Below, piece by piece: positions 1-9,600 of a DNA stretch of 64,000 bases. Positions within the stretch are counted from its first letter, which is position 1, and the number at the start of each line of letters is the position of its first letter. The notes below the pieces were generated by a model. It had not been told where the DNA came from. It worked only from the letters and a program-made list of their open reading frames with translations, and made no database searches. The translations under genes were made by a program, and so were the position numbers. Source of the DNA: Hippopus hippopus (taxonomy: Eukaryota; Mollusca; Bivalvia; Cardiida; Cardiidae); contig OX328105.1 of NCBI GenBank assembly GCA_946811185.2, positions 44,392,845 to 44,456,844 of the forward strand, read 5' to 3'.

Positions 1-65
1 TTGGGGGTCATACGAAAATTTTAGGGTCACTTTTTTAAATGCCTTTTTTATGCTACTTTAATATA

Positions 66-92
66 TAGTGACGTCGATAAAAACCCCTCATC
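66..92 (+). repeat. Left terminal inverted repeat of the Tc1-like element
   Basis: Begins TAGTGACGTC and ends CCCTCATC. It aligns with the reverse complement of 1442-1469 with a few mismatches and a one-base gap. Tc1-family transposase binds these ends with its N-terminal double helix-turn-helix. Equivalent left ends lie at 5280, 10495, 15710, 20925, 26140, 31355, 36570, 41785, 48900, 54113 and 59325. Confidence 0.9.
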
Positions 93-268
93 GAAAAAGT
101 GCGATAGCTTTGTATATACCTAGAATATGTATGTCACTTTTTGCCTTTGCCCTACGCCCAATGCATTTTCCCCACGTGGTTATGTCGGTCAAAATTATGC
201 ATGTGTAAACAGTAATTGACTTACAATTATGTAGTCCAAGCATTATTTTGAAAACATCAGTTTCGAAA

Positions 269-1276
269 ATGTCAAGACTAAATAATGAAGAAAGAGCACG
301 CATTTTGGGCATGCCTAAAAGCGGTCTTTCTCAAAGTCACTTTGCAAGACACTTTAACATTGCAAGATCAACAATAGTGCATCTTGTTCGATGGGTAAAC
401 GAAACAGGGAGCTTGTCTGATAGACCCCGACCTGGTGATCTGCATGTGACATCTGTACGACAAGACAATTTCATCCGTCAATGTCACTTGCGAAACCGTT
501 TTGTCACAGCGCAATCCACAATGTCGATGGTTATAGGGAATTGCGGAAGACATGCAAGTCGGAATACAGTAAGGCGACGTTTTCGCAAGCGTGGAATATT
601 GTGCAGGTGGCCGTACCGCAGTGTTGTGCTAACTGACCACCACCGTCGGGAATGTCGGCAGTGGGCTCAAAACAACATTGGAAGACGTTGGCGTGATGTG
701 GTCTTCAGTGACGATTCCCGTTTTAACCTATCCTGTGCTGACGGACAAGTCCGTGTTTACCGTCGACGTAATGAACGGTACACCCAAAGTTGTGTTCTGG
801 AGCACAACCGTTTTGGTGGTGGTGGTGTAATGGTTTGGGCAGCAATAAACAACGTATTTAGAACTGACCTAGTGGTTATTAATGGTAATTTAAATGCCAG
901 ACGAAACGTAAACCAAGTTCTTCGTCCTGTGCTCGTTCCTATGTTTCAGCAATGCCGTGACCTTACATTTCAACATGACAGTGCGCGCCCCCACACGGCC
1001 AGATTTACCAGAAACTCTCTCATGGCCAATAATATTGCCGTGCTGCCATGGCCTGCTAACTCTCCCGATTGTAACCTGATCGAACACATGTGGGACATCC
1101 TCGGACGTCGTTTACATCGACGTAACCCACAGCCGCAAAACGTCTAAGAATTAACAAATGCTCTTCGTGAACATTGGGCTCGCATTCCACGCTATCTCCT
1201 GCATAATCTGTGTGGGTCCATGGGACGGCGACTGCTGGCACTGATAGCAAGTCAAGGAGGCCATACACGGTATTGA
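269..1276 (+). pseudogene. Tc1-like transposase, nearly intact but with an internal TAA (copy 1)
   Basis: DDE transposase that would cut and paste the surrounding element at TA sites. I start it at the ATG at 269; an in-frame TTG at 248 is unlikely in a eukaryote. Residues 20-43 form the first helix-turn-helix, SDRPRPGD at 50-57 stands where the family has its GRPR-like linker, and residues 97-110 form the second helix-turn-helix. The catalytic triad is D148 (FSDDSRF; FSDESRF in the other copies), D237 (FQHDSARPH) and E272 (NLIEHMW), with 34 residues between the last two, hence DD34E. GGGGVMVWA at 183-191 is a family hallmark. A TAA at 1145-1147 (codon 293, probably an old CAA) cuts off the last 42 codons, which remain open and end with the typical GGHTRY before TGA at 1274-1276. 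Without the stop the protein would be about 335 residues, normal for Tc1. A 292-residue product lacking only the C-terminal helices is possible but probably inactive. Confidence 0.92.
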
Positions 1277-1441
1277 TGAATTGTAGGGGGTGAGTTTGTT
1301 GAAAGGGCTGTTAAATTTGTGTAATGTTTAGCTAAACGCTTGTGTCATGTAATATGTGTAGAAATATTGACAAAGTCCATTTCTAAATTACAAAACCATG
1401 CATTCGATATTAAATTCATGAAATATGACGTGACAGAGGGA
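1277..1441 (+). other. 3' untranslated part of the Tc1-like element
   Basis: About 165 bp between the transposase stop and the right inverted repeat, AT-rich. A 70-codon open frame at 1340-1552 runs through the right terminal repeat into host sequence, so I treat it as chance. No polyadenylation hexamer is obvious here. Confidence 0.6.
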
Positions 1442-1469
1442 GATGAGGCGTTTCTTATGGACGTCGGTA
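1442..1469 (-). repeat. Right terminal inverted repeat of the Tc1-like element
   Basis: Read inward on the minus strand it starts TACCGACGTC in this copy and TACTGACGTC in the other eleven, which matches the left end better, so copy 1 carries an extra change here. It is followed by the TA duplication at 1470-1471. Other right ends fall at 6684, 11899, 17114, 22329, 27544, 32759, 37974, 43189, 50304, 55516 and 60726. Confidence 0.9.
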
Positions 1470-1565
1470 TAAATTTTTTGACCTTTCTCTGTGACTCCGC
1501 TGACTCAGAACCGGAACTTAATCTGACAAAACTAGGATATTTATTGCATTAGTTGATTATTGTTT

Positions 1566-1594
1566 AGCTCTACTGGCTGAAAGCCAGCAGAGCT
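1566..1594. repeat. Hairpin: 13-bp inverted repeat with a 3-nt loop
   Basis: AGCTCTACTGGCT, loop GAA, then AGCCAGCAGAGCT. The arms match at 12 of 13 positions. In RNA of the minus strand the odd position becomes a G-U pair, giving an unbroken stem. Most B monomers read GAAACCCAG in place of GAAAGCCAG (for example near 3490), which adds a mismatch. The hairpin is immediately followed by GTC-rich repeats at 1618-1641. The pair resembles a dispersed repeat of molluscan genomes, a resemblance recalled and not checked. Confidence 0.75.
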
Positions 1595-1617
1595 TATGTC
1601 ATGGCATGGTTTCCGTC

Positions 1618-1641
1618 GTCTGTCCATCCGTCTGTCCATCC
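1618..1641 (+). repeat. Two tandem copies of GTCTGTCCATCC
   Basis: Perfect 12-bp repeat, two copies, 24 bases downstream of the hairpin, in every A monomer. In B the first copy is degraded to CAATTGTCCATCC (about 3525-3545). Confidence 0.9.
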
Positions 1642-1793
1642 GTTAGTCTTTTTCTTGTTTACGCAATAAAGCGCGGTAACAAATTGACCTTCCTACAGTT
1701 ATTCTGTTCCTAGGTATTTATAAGTAAACAGAGCTTCAAATGGATGACTGTGTCAGAAAGTAACCAGTAGGTAGCACTCCTTCCTCAGTAATG

Positions 1794-1920
1794 TTTTTCT
1801 TTCTTTTTTTGCAGTACGGGCAGATATTCTAAGGAAATTCAGTTTCAGACACTGGGTGCCTTATCATATACTCTCAATATGAATAATCTTGGCCTACAAA
1901 AACCGCTATCTCCGTATATA
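1794..1920 (+). other. Exon-like block 1 with a 3' splice-site look-alike
   Basis: A pyrimidine tract (1794-1810) ends in GCAG at 1811-1814, a textbook 3' splice-site shape. The following sequence stays open in the frame S-T-G-R-Y-S-K-E-I-Q-F-Q-T-L-G as far as the TGA at 2053-2055. I do not recognise the protein. The block is repeated about 302 bp downstream in diverged form with the same frame open. This may be the remains of a duplicated exon caught in the monomer. The evidence is sequence shape only, and chance is possible for the splice site. Confidence 0.4.
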
Positions 1921-2099
1921 TTTCATAAAGCATCTAGAATAAACAGGCTGCACGCGTTTAAAGTGGGGCAACAAATCGAAGTTCGTATAGTTATTTTGTA
2001 CCTGGTTAATTCTGTACCTAGTTGTTTACCAGTAAACAAAGATTCAAATGTGTGACTGTCTGAAAAGAGCCAGTAGGCAGCAATAAGTCTTCTGTAATG

Positions 2100-2275
2100 C
2101 TTTTCTTTTTGTACAGTACGGGCAGATATTCTAAAAAAATTCCGTTTCTGACAATGGGCAACGTATCATTATCTCTCAATATAAATAATCATGGCGTACG
2201 AAATCTTCTCTCTCTGCATATACAAACCTTATTTTGCCCCTTGGTTTTCATTACAACGTCATGGTGTGCATTATA
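2100..2275 (+). other. Exon-like block 2, diverged duplicate of block 1
   Basis: The T-rich tract at 2100-2110 and ACAG at 2113-2116 precede S-T-G-R-Y-S-K-K-I-P-F-L-T-M-G, clearly related to block 1 in DNA and protein. The frame remains open for about 55 codons. The duplication also includes upstream sequence (about 1702-1810 against 2010-2112), so the repeated segment is about 300 bp. In B the same frame is open at 3953-4177; in unit 11 a 2-bp loss near 58155 changes the end. Confidence 0.4.
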
Positions 2276-2591
2276 AACTATTCTTTCCATTGAAATGGTC
2301 TTTTTTGGTTGCATCAGAAACAACACAAACGACAAATTTTAGTGTGTAGGAAAGAAAATCATAGAGTCAAAAACGCAAGAAATACGCTCTGGACCAAACA
2401 CTGCGTTCAGTGGCATGAGTGGTATGGAGTGGGCACTTTGATAAACAATTCCTGGTCATAGTTTACCATTGGGTTCATGTAACACCCTTACCGACGGTGA
2501 GGTGTTTCATACCTCTTGTGTCAAAGGTTTGATTGGCATATAGGTGAATGCAGGTCTGGGAATAAGTGAACTGATAATGTGAGGTGAGAAA

Positions 2592-2930
2592 ATGTTCAGC
2601 AGAAATGATCTACACAAAGTCTTTACATTTATTTGTATAATTTACACGTTGCCAAGACCCACAAAGTCAAGAGCCTTTGTGGAAAGTACACTTTTTTCTG
2701 AACAGGAAAGTCCAATTCAATACTACAAACTTGCTATGGGTCAATATATAACCTTTGGTCACTTGAAAAATGATAACATTCAAAAGGTTGTCATAATTAA
2801 ACCCTGTCCAGTGTTAATTCCAAGGAATAGGCTAGGAATATTGTCCGCGTTATGTAGTATTATGTGGTACTACACGTCTGCCCATAATCTAGCCCATAGA
2901 TCAAGTCAGTCAGGATTGGTCATTGTTTAA
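2592..2930 (+). other. 112-codon open frame of monomer A, not recognised
   Basis: An ATG-started frame begins MFSRNDLHKVF and ends SGLVIV. It has no motif I know, no signal peptide of convincing form and a biased, AT-rich composition. It persists in all A monomers. In every B the equivalent frame is closed at codon 31 by TAA (4583-4585 in unit 1). Persistence within near-identical A copies is no proof of selection. I list it because it is the longest frame of the monomer outside the transposon; it is probably non-coding. Confidence 0.2.
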
Positions 2931-3166
2931 CCTTTGGTCACTTGAAAAAGTGATAGCGTTCGAAAGGTAGTCATAATTGAACCCTGTCCAGTGTTTATAC
3001 CAAGGAATAGGCTAGCAATATTGTCTGCGTTAAAGGGTCAACAGTGAAGGAAGGGATATAGGTCCTTTAGCTCTTCTTTTGCAATTTTAGAAATGTAGGA
3101 TTATGTGGCATACACGTCTGCCCATAATGCAGCCAATAGATCAAGTCAGTCAGGATTGGTTACTGA
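2750..3166 (+). repeat. Internal direct duplication (~180 bp), second copy with a 61-bp insert
   Basis: 2750-2928 and 2929-3166 both start AACCTTTGGTCACTTGAAAA and both run to GTCAGTCAGGATTGG. The second copy holds an extra segment at 3033-3093 between GCGTTA and TGTAGGATTATG. The same pair exists in B (4650-5070) and in all other monomers, so it predates the A/B split. Confidence 0.85.
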
Positions 3167-3315
3167 TCTGGTGCAGAAAAACAGGCTAAAAAGTTCAAAT
3201 GAGTTGGGTTCTTAGGTCAAGCATTAAATTTCTCTTGTTTTATTTTCTTTTAAAGAAAACATTGGATTGAGTGGTGTTTTTGATATTTGCAACATTATCT
3301 CTGTTATGTTAATTT

Positions 3316-5214
3316 TTGGGGGTCATACGAAAATTTTAGGGTCACTTTTTTAAATGCCTTATTTATGCTACTTTAATGTACATTTTTGGACCTTTCTCTG
3401 ACTCCGCCGACTCGGAACCGAAACTTATTCTGAAAAGACTAGGATTTTTATTACATTAGTTGATTATTGTTTAGCTCTACTGGCTGAAACCCAGCAGAGC
3501 TTATGTCATGACATGGTTTCCGTCAATTGTCCATCCGTCTGTCCATCCGTTAGTCTTTTTCTTGTATACGCGATAAAGCGTGGCAAGAAATTGACCTTCC
3601 TACAGTTATTCCTAGGTATTTATAAGTAAACAGAGCTTCAAATGCATGACTGTGTCAGAAAGTAGCCAGTAGGTAGCACTCCTTCCTCAGTAATGTTTTT
3701 CTTTCTTTTGTGCAGTACGGGCAGATATTTTAAGGAAATTCAGTTTCAGACACTGGGCGCCTTATCATATACTCTCAATATGAATAATCTTGGCCTACGA
3801 AAACCGCTATCTCCGTATATATTTCAAACAGCATCTAGAATAAACAGGCTGCAAGCGTTTAAAGTGCGGCGACAAATCGAAGTTCGCATAGTTATTTTGT
3901 ACCTGTTTAATTCTGTACCTAGTTATTTACCAGTAAACAGAGATTCAAATGTGTGACTGTCAGAAAAGAGCCAGTAGGTAGCAATAAGTCTTCTGTAATG
4001 CTTTTCTTTTTGTACAGTACAGGCAGATATTCTAAAAAAATTCCGTTTCTGACAATGGGCAACATATCATTATCTCACAATATAAATAATCATGGTGTAC
4101 GAAATCTTCTCTCTCTGCATATACAAACCTTATTTTGCTCCTTCGTTTTCATTACAACGTTATGGTGTGCATTATAAACTATTCTTTCCATTGAAATGGT
4201 CTTTTTTGGTTGTATCAGAAACGACACAAATGATAAATTTTAGTGTGTCGGAAAGGAAATCATTGAGTCAAAAACGCAAGACACACGCTCTAGACCAAAC
4301 ACTACGTTCAGTGGCATGAGAGGTATGGAGTGGGCACTTTGATAAACAATTCCTGGTCATAGTTTACCATTGGGTTCATGTAACACCCTTATGGACAGTG
4401 AGGTGTTCCATACCTCTTGTGTCAAAGGTTTGATTGGCATATAGGTGAATGCAGGTCTGGGAATAAGTGAACTGATAATGTGAGGTGAGAAAATGTTCAG
4501 CAGAAATGATCTACACAAAGTCTTTACATTTATTTGTATAGTTTACACGTTGCCAAGACCCACAAAGTCAAGAACCTCTGCGTAAAGTACCCTTTTTTGT
4601 GAACAGGAAAGTCCAAGTCGATACTACAAACTTGCTATGGGTCAATATATAACCTTTGGTTACTTGAAAAATGATAACATTCAAAAGGTTGTCATAACCA
4701 AACCCTGTCCAGTGTTAATTTCAAGGAATAGGCTAGCAATATTGTCCGCGTTATGTAGGATTATGTGGTATTACACGTCCGCCCGTAATGTAGCCCATAG
4801 ATCAAGTCAGTCAGGATTGGTCATTGTTTAACCTTTGGTCACTTGAAAAGTGATAGCGTTCGAAAGGTAGTCATAATTGAACCCTGTCCAGTGTTTATAC
4901 CAAGGAATAGGCTAGCAATATTGTCTGTGTTAAAGGGTCAACAGTAAAAGAAGGGATATAGGTCCTTTAGCTCTTCTTTTGCAATTTAGGAATGTAGGAT
5001 TATGTGGCATACACGTCTGCCCATAATGCAGCCAATAGATCAAGTCAGTCAGGATTGGTTAGTGACCTGATGCAGAAAAACAAGCTAAAAAGTTCAAATG
5101 AGTTGGGTTCTTAGGTCAGGCATTAAATTATTCTTGTTTTATTTTCTTTTTTTGAAAACATTGGATTGAGTGGTGTTTTTGATATTTGCAACATTATCTC
5201 TGTTATGTTAATTT
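3316..5214 (+). repeat. Monomer B of unit 1 (transposon-free, 1899 bp)
   Basis: Same order of landmarks as A: junction, empty insertion site (TTTAATGTACATTTTTGG near 3372-3390), hairpin with one extra mismatch, degraded GTC repeats, exon-like blocks (AG acceptors near 3715 and 4017), ATG frame at 4493 closed by TAA at 4583, and the internal duplication. B-specific alleles run throughout, for example no CTG in TTATTCCTAGG and TGTGCAG in place of TTTGCAG. Nothing in it looks like a functioning gene. Confidence 0.92.
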
Positions 5215-5279
5215 TTGGGGGTCATACGAAAATTTTAGGGTCACTTTTTTAAATGCCTTATTTATGCTACTTTAATATA

Positions 5280-6684
5280 TAGTGACGTCGATAAAAACCC
5301 CTCATCGAAAAAGTGCGATAGCTTTGTATATACCTAGAATATATATGTCACTTTTTGCCTTTGTCCTACGCCCAATGCGTTTTCCCCACGTGGTTATGTC
5401 GGTCAAAATTATGCATGTGTAAACAGTAATTGATTTACAATTAAGTAGTCCAAGCATTATTTTGAAAACATCAGTTTCGAAAATGTCAAGACTAAATAAT
5501 GAAGAAAGAGCACGCAGTTTGGGCATGCCTAAAAGCGGTCTTTCTCAAAGTCACTTTGCAAGACACTTTAACGTTGCAAGATCAACAATAGTGCGTCTTG
5601 TTTGACGGGTAAACGAAACAGGGAGCTTGTCTGATAGACCCCGACCTGGTGATCTGCATGTGACGTCTGTACGACAAGACAATTTCATCCGTCAACGTCA
5701 CTTGCGAAACCGTTTTGTCACAGCGCAATCCACAATGTCGATGGTTATAGGGAATTGCGCAAGACATGTAAGTCGGAATACAGTAAGGCGACGTTTTCGC
5801 AAGCGTGGAATATTGTGCAGGTGGCCGTACCCGCAGTGTTGTGCTAACTGACCACCACCATCGGGAATGTCGGCAGTGGGCTCAAAACAACATTGGAAGA
5901 CGGTGGCGTGATGTGGTCTTCAGTGACGAATCCCGTTTTAACCTCTCCTGTGCTGACGGACAAGTCCGTGTTTACCGTCGACGTAATGAACGGTACACCC
6001 AAAGTTGTGTTCTGGAGCACAACCGTTTTGGTGGTGGTGGTGTAATGGTTTGGGCACCAAAAAACAACATATTTAGAACTGACCTAGTGGTTATCAATGG
6101 TAATTTAAATGCCAGACGAAACGTTAACCAAGTTCTTCATCCTGTGGTCGTTCCTATGTTTCAGCAACGCCGTGACCTTACATTTCAACATGACAGTGCA
6201 CGCCCCCACACGGCCAGATTTACCAGAAACTCTCTCATGGCCAATAATATTGCCGTGCTGCCATGGCCTGCTAACTCTCCCGATTGTAACCTGATCGAAC
6301 ACATGTGGGACATCCTCGGACGTCATTTACATCGACGTAACCCACAGCCGCAAAACGTCTAAGAATTAACAAATGCTCTTCGTGAAAATTGGGCTCGCAT
6401 TCCACGCTATCTCCTGCATAATCTGTGTGGGTCCATGGGACGGCGACTGCCAGCACTGATAGCAAGTCAAGGAGGCCATACACGGTATTGATGAATTGTA
6501 GGGGGTGAGTTTGTTGAAAGGGCTGTTAAATTTGTGTAATGTTTAGCTAAACGCTTGTGTCATGTAATATGTGTAGAAATATTGACAAAGTCCATTTCTA
6601 AATTACAAAACCATGCATTCGATATTAAATTCATGAAATATGACGTGACAGAGGGAGATGAGGCGTTTCTTATGGACGTCAGTA
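5280..6684 (+). mobile_element. Tc1-like transposon, copy 2
   Basis: 1405 bp, one base longer than copy 1 because of an extra C inside the transposase. Ends and TA duplications (5278-5279, 6685-6686) are intact, and the right end has the TACTGACGTC form. Confidence 0.93.
5483..6491 (+). pseudogene. Tc1-like transposase pseudogene, copy 2 (core type)
   Basis: Type example of the core haplotype, with three disabling lesions: CGA to TGA at codon 41 (5603-5605) in the first helix-turn-helix, an extra C (CCC at 5830-5832) shifting the frame near codon 117, and the TAA at 6360-6362 shared by all copies. The longest remaining frame (5805-6362) covers D148, D237 and E272 but no complete DNA-binding domain. 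The motif is FSDESRF, the usual family form. I12 is changed to S. Confidence 0.92.
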
Positions 6685-9600
6685 TAAATTTTTTAACCTT
6701 TCTCTGTGACTCCGCCGACTCAGAACCGAAACTTAATCTGACAAAACTAGGATATTTATTGCATTAGTTGATTATTGTTTAGCTCTACTGGCTGAAAGCC
6801 AGCAGAGCTTATGTCATGGCATGGTTTCCGTCGTCTGTCCATCCGTCTGTCCATCCGTTAGTCTTTTTCTTGTTTACGCAATAAAGCGCGGTAACAAATT
6901 GACCTTCCTACAGTTATTCTGTTCCTAGGTATTTATAAGTAAACAGAGCTTCAAATGGATGACTGTGTCAGAAAGTAGCCAGTAGGTAGCACTCCTTCCT
7001 CAGTAATGTTTTTCTTTCTTTTTTTGCAGTACGGGCAGATATTCTAAGGAAATTCAGTTTCAGACACTGGGTGCCTTATCATATACTCTCAATATGAATA
7101 ATCTTGGCCTACAAAAACCGCTATCTCCGTATATATTTCATAAAGCATCTAGAATAAACAGGCTGCACGCGTTTAAAGTGGGGCAACAAATCGAAGTTCG
7201 TATAGTTATTTTGTACCTGGTTAATTCTGTACCTAGTTGTTTACCAGTAAACAAAGATTCAAATGTGTGACTGTCTGAAAAGAGCCAGTAGGCAGCAATA
7301 AGTCTTCTGTAATGCTTTTCTTTTTGTACAGTACGGGCAGATATTCTAAAAAAATTCCGTTTCTGACAATGGGCAACGTATCATTATCTCTCAATATAAA
7401 TAATCATGGCGTATGAAATCTTCTCTCTCTGCATATACAAACCTTATTTTGCCCCTTGGTTTTCATTACAACGTCATGGTGTGCATTATAAACTATTCTT
7501 TCCATTGAAATGGTCTTTTTTGGTTGCATCAGAAACAACACAAACGACAAATTTTAGTGTGTAGGAAAGAAAATCATAGAGTCAAAAACGCAAGAAATAC
7601 GCTCTGGACCAAACACTGCGTTCAGTGGCATGAGTGGTATGGAGTGGGCACTTTGATAAACAATTCCTGGTCATAGTTTACCATTGGGTTCATGTAACAC
7701 CCTTACCGACGGTGAGGTGTTTCATACCTCTTGTGTCAAAGGTTTGATTGGCATATAGGTGAATGCAGGTCTGGGAATAAGTGAACTGATAATGTGAGGT
7801 GAGAAAATGTTCAGCAGAAATGATCTACACAAAGTCTTTACATTTATTTGTATAATTTACACGTTGCCAAGACCCACAAAGTCAAGAGCCTTTGTGGAAA
7901 GTACACTTTTTTCTGAACAGGAAAGTCCAATTCAATACTACAAACTTGCTATGGGTCAATATATAACCTTTGGTCACTTGAAAAATGATAACATTCAAAA
8001 GGTTGTCATAATTAAACCCTGTCCAGTGTTAATTCCAAGGAATAGGCTAGGAATATTGTCCGCGTTATGTAGTATTATGTGGTACTACACGTCTGCCCAT
8101 AATCTAGCCCATAGATCAAGTCAGTCAGGATTGGTCATTGTTTAACCTTTGGTCACTTGAAAAAGTGATAGCGTTCGAAAGGTAGTCATAATTGAACCCT
8201 GTCCAGTGTTTATACCAAGGAATAGGCTAGCAATATTGTCTGCGTTAAAGGGTCAACAGTGAAGGAAGGGATATAGGTCCTTTAGCTCTTCTTTTGCAAT
8301 TTTAGAAATGTAGGATTATGTGGCATACACGTCTGCCCATAATGCAGCCAATAGATCAAGTCAGTCAGGATTGGTTACTGATCTGGTGCAGAAAAACAGG
8401 CTAAAAAGTTCAAATGAGTTGGGTTCTTAGGTCAAGCATTAAATTTCTCTTGTTTTATTTTCTTTTAAAGAAAACATTGGATTGAGTGGTGTTTTTGATA
8501 TTTGCAACATTATCTCTGTTATGTTAATTTTTGGGGGTCATACGAAAATTTTAGGGTCACTTTTTTAAATGCCTTATTTATGCTACTTTAATGTACATTT
8601 TTGGACCTTTCTCTGACTCCGCCGACTCGGAACCGAAACTTATTCTGAAAAGACTAGGATTTTTATTACATTAGTTGATTATTGTTTAGCTCTACTGGCT
8701 GAAACCCAGCAGAGCTTATGTCATGACATGGTTTCCGTCAATTGTCCATCCGTCTGTCCATCCGTTAGTCTTTTTCTTGTATACGCGATAAAGCGTGGCA
8801 AGAAATTGACCTTCCTACAGTTATTCCTAGGTATTTATAAGTAAACAGAGCTTCAAATGCATGACTGTGTCAGAAAGTAGCCAGTAGGTAGCACTCCTTC
8901 CTCAGTAATGTTTTTCTTTCTTTTGTGCAGTACGGGCAGATATTTTAAGGAAATTCAGTTTCAGACACTGGGCGCCTTATCATATACTCTCAATATGAAT
9001 AATCTTGGCCTACGAAAACCGCTATCTCCGTATATATTTCAAACAGCATCTAGAATAAACAGGCTGCAAGCGTTTAAAGTGCGGCGACAAATCGAAGTTC
9101 GCATAGTTATTTTGTACCTGTTTAATTCTGTACCTAGTTATTTACCAGTAAACAGAGATTCAAATGTGTGACTGTCAGAAAAGAGCCAGTAGGTAGCAAT
9201 AAGTCTTCTGTAATGCTTTTCTTTTTGTACAGTACAGGCAGATATTCTAAAAAAATTCCGTTTCTGACAATGGGCAACATATCATTATCTCACAATATAA
9301 ATAATCATGGTGTACGAAATCTTCTCTCTCTGCATATACAAACCTTATTTTGCTCCTTCGTTTTCATTACAACGTTATGGTGTGCATTATAAACTATTCT
9401 TTCCATTGAAATGGTCTTTTTTGGTTGTATCAGAAACGACACAAATGATAAATTTTAGTGTGTCGGAAAGGAAATCATTGAGTCAAAAACGCAAGACACA
9501 CGCTCTAGACCAAACACTACGTTCAGTGGCATGAGAGGTATGGAGTGGGCACTTTGATAAACAATTCCTGGTCATAGTTTACCATTGGGTTCATGTAACA

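Larger units (their letters stand above)
66..1469 (+). mobile_element. Tc1-like (DD34E) DNA transposon, copy 1
   Basis: Element of 1404 bp bounded by TA duplications at 64-65 and 1470-1471. Its ends form imperfect inverted repeats of about 28 bp (66-92 and 1442-1469) that begin TA(G/C)TGACGTC and end CCTCATC. Internally it carries one transposase gene on the plus strand (269-1276). Monomer B holds the matching empty site near 3375, which fixes both boundaries to the base. Length, TA target, short inverted repeats and a single DD34E transposase are the standard layout of the Tc1 branch of the Tc1/mariner superfamily. The ends look well kept, so the copy might be mobilised in trans, but the shared insertion site argues that it spread with the array and not by transposition. 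Confidence 0.94.
1..5214 (+). repeat. Array unit 1 (A 1-3315, B 3316-5214)
   Basis: Reference unit. Monomer A is interrupted by the Tc1-like element at 66-1469; B is uninterrupted. The first ~1.5 kb differs from units 2-10 at about thirty positions, while the rest is nearly identical to them. Stretches without any gene are 1477-1565 (low-complexity flank), 2217-2591 (AT-rich, nothing recognised), 3170-3315 (junction) and the matching parts of B. The TTTTAAAGAAAAC variant closes monomer A near 3250. Confidence 0.95.

Noticed and set aside
1..65. TTAGGG telomere-like word in the junction (TTTTAGGGTCAC)
   Set aside because: A single hexamer per monomer, not tandem.
248..268. Upstream start of the transposase frame at a TTG
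   Set aside because: Only an ATG start is credible in a eukaryotic element; ATG at 269 gives the usual Tc1 N-terminus MSRLNNEER.
88..312. Minus-strand 74-codon frame, repeated in each unit
   Set aside because: It lies over the transposon left end and the N-terminus of the transposase, has no recognisable motif, and is a shadow frame.
1340..1552. 70-codon frame across the right end of the transposon
   Set aside because: It crosses from the element through its terminal repeat into host sequence; no family resemblance.
1566..1641. Helitron 3' end (hairpin followed by CTRR)
   Set aside because: Tandem arrays of Helitron-related elements are known, but no CTRR terminus follows the hairpin at the expected short distance and no TC start pairs with it.
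4092..4319. 75-codon frame of monomer B
   Set aside because: Overlaps exon-like block 2 in another frame, closed in A, no motif recognised.
6109..6294. Plus-strand 61-codon frame, and minus-strand 61- to 73-codon frames across the transposase
   Set aside because: Out-of-frame readings of the transposase coding sequence.
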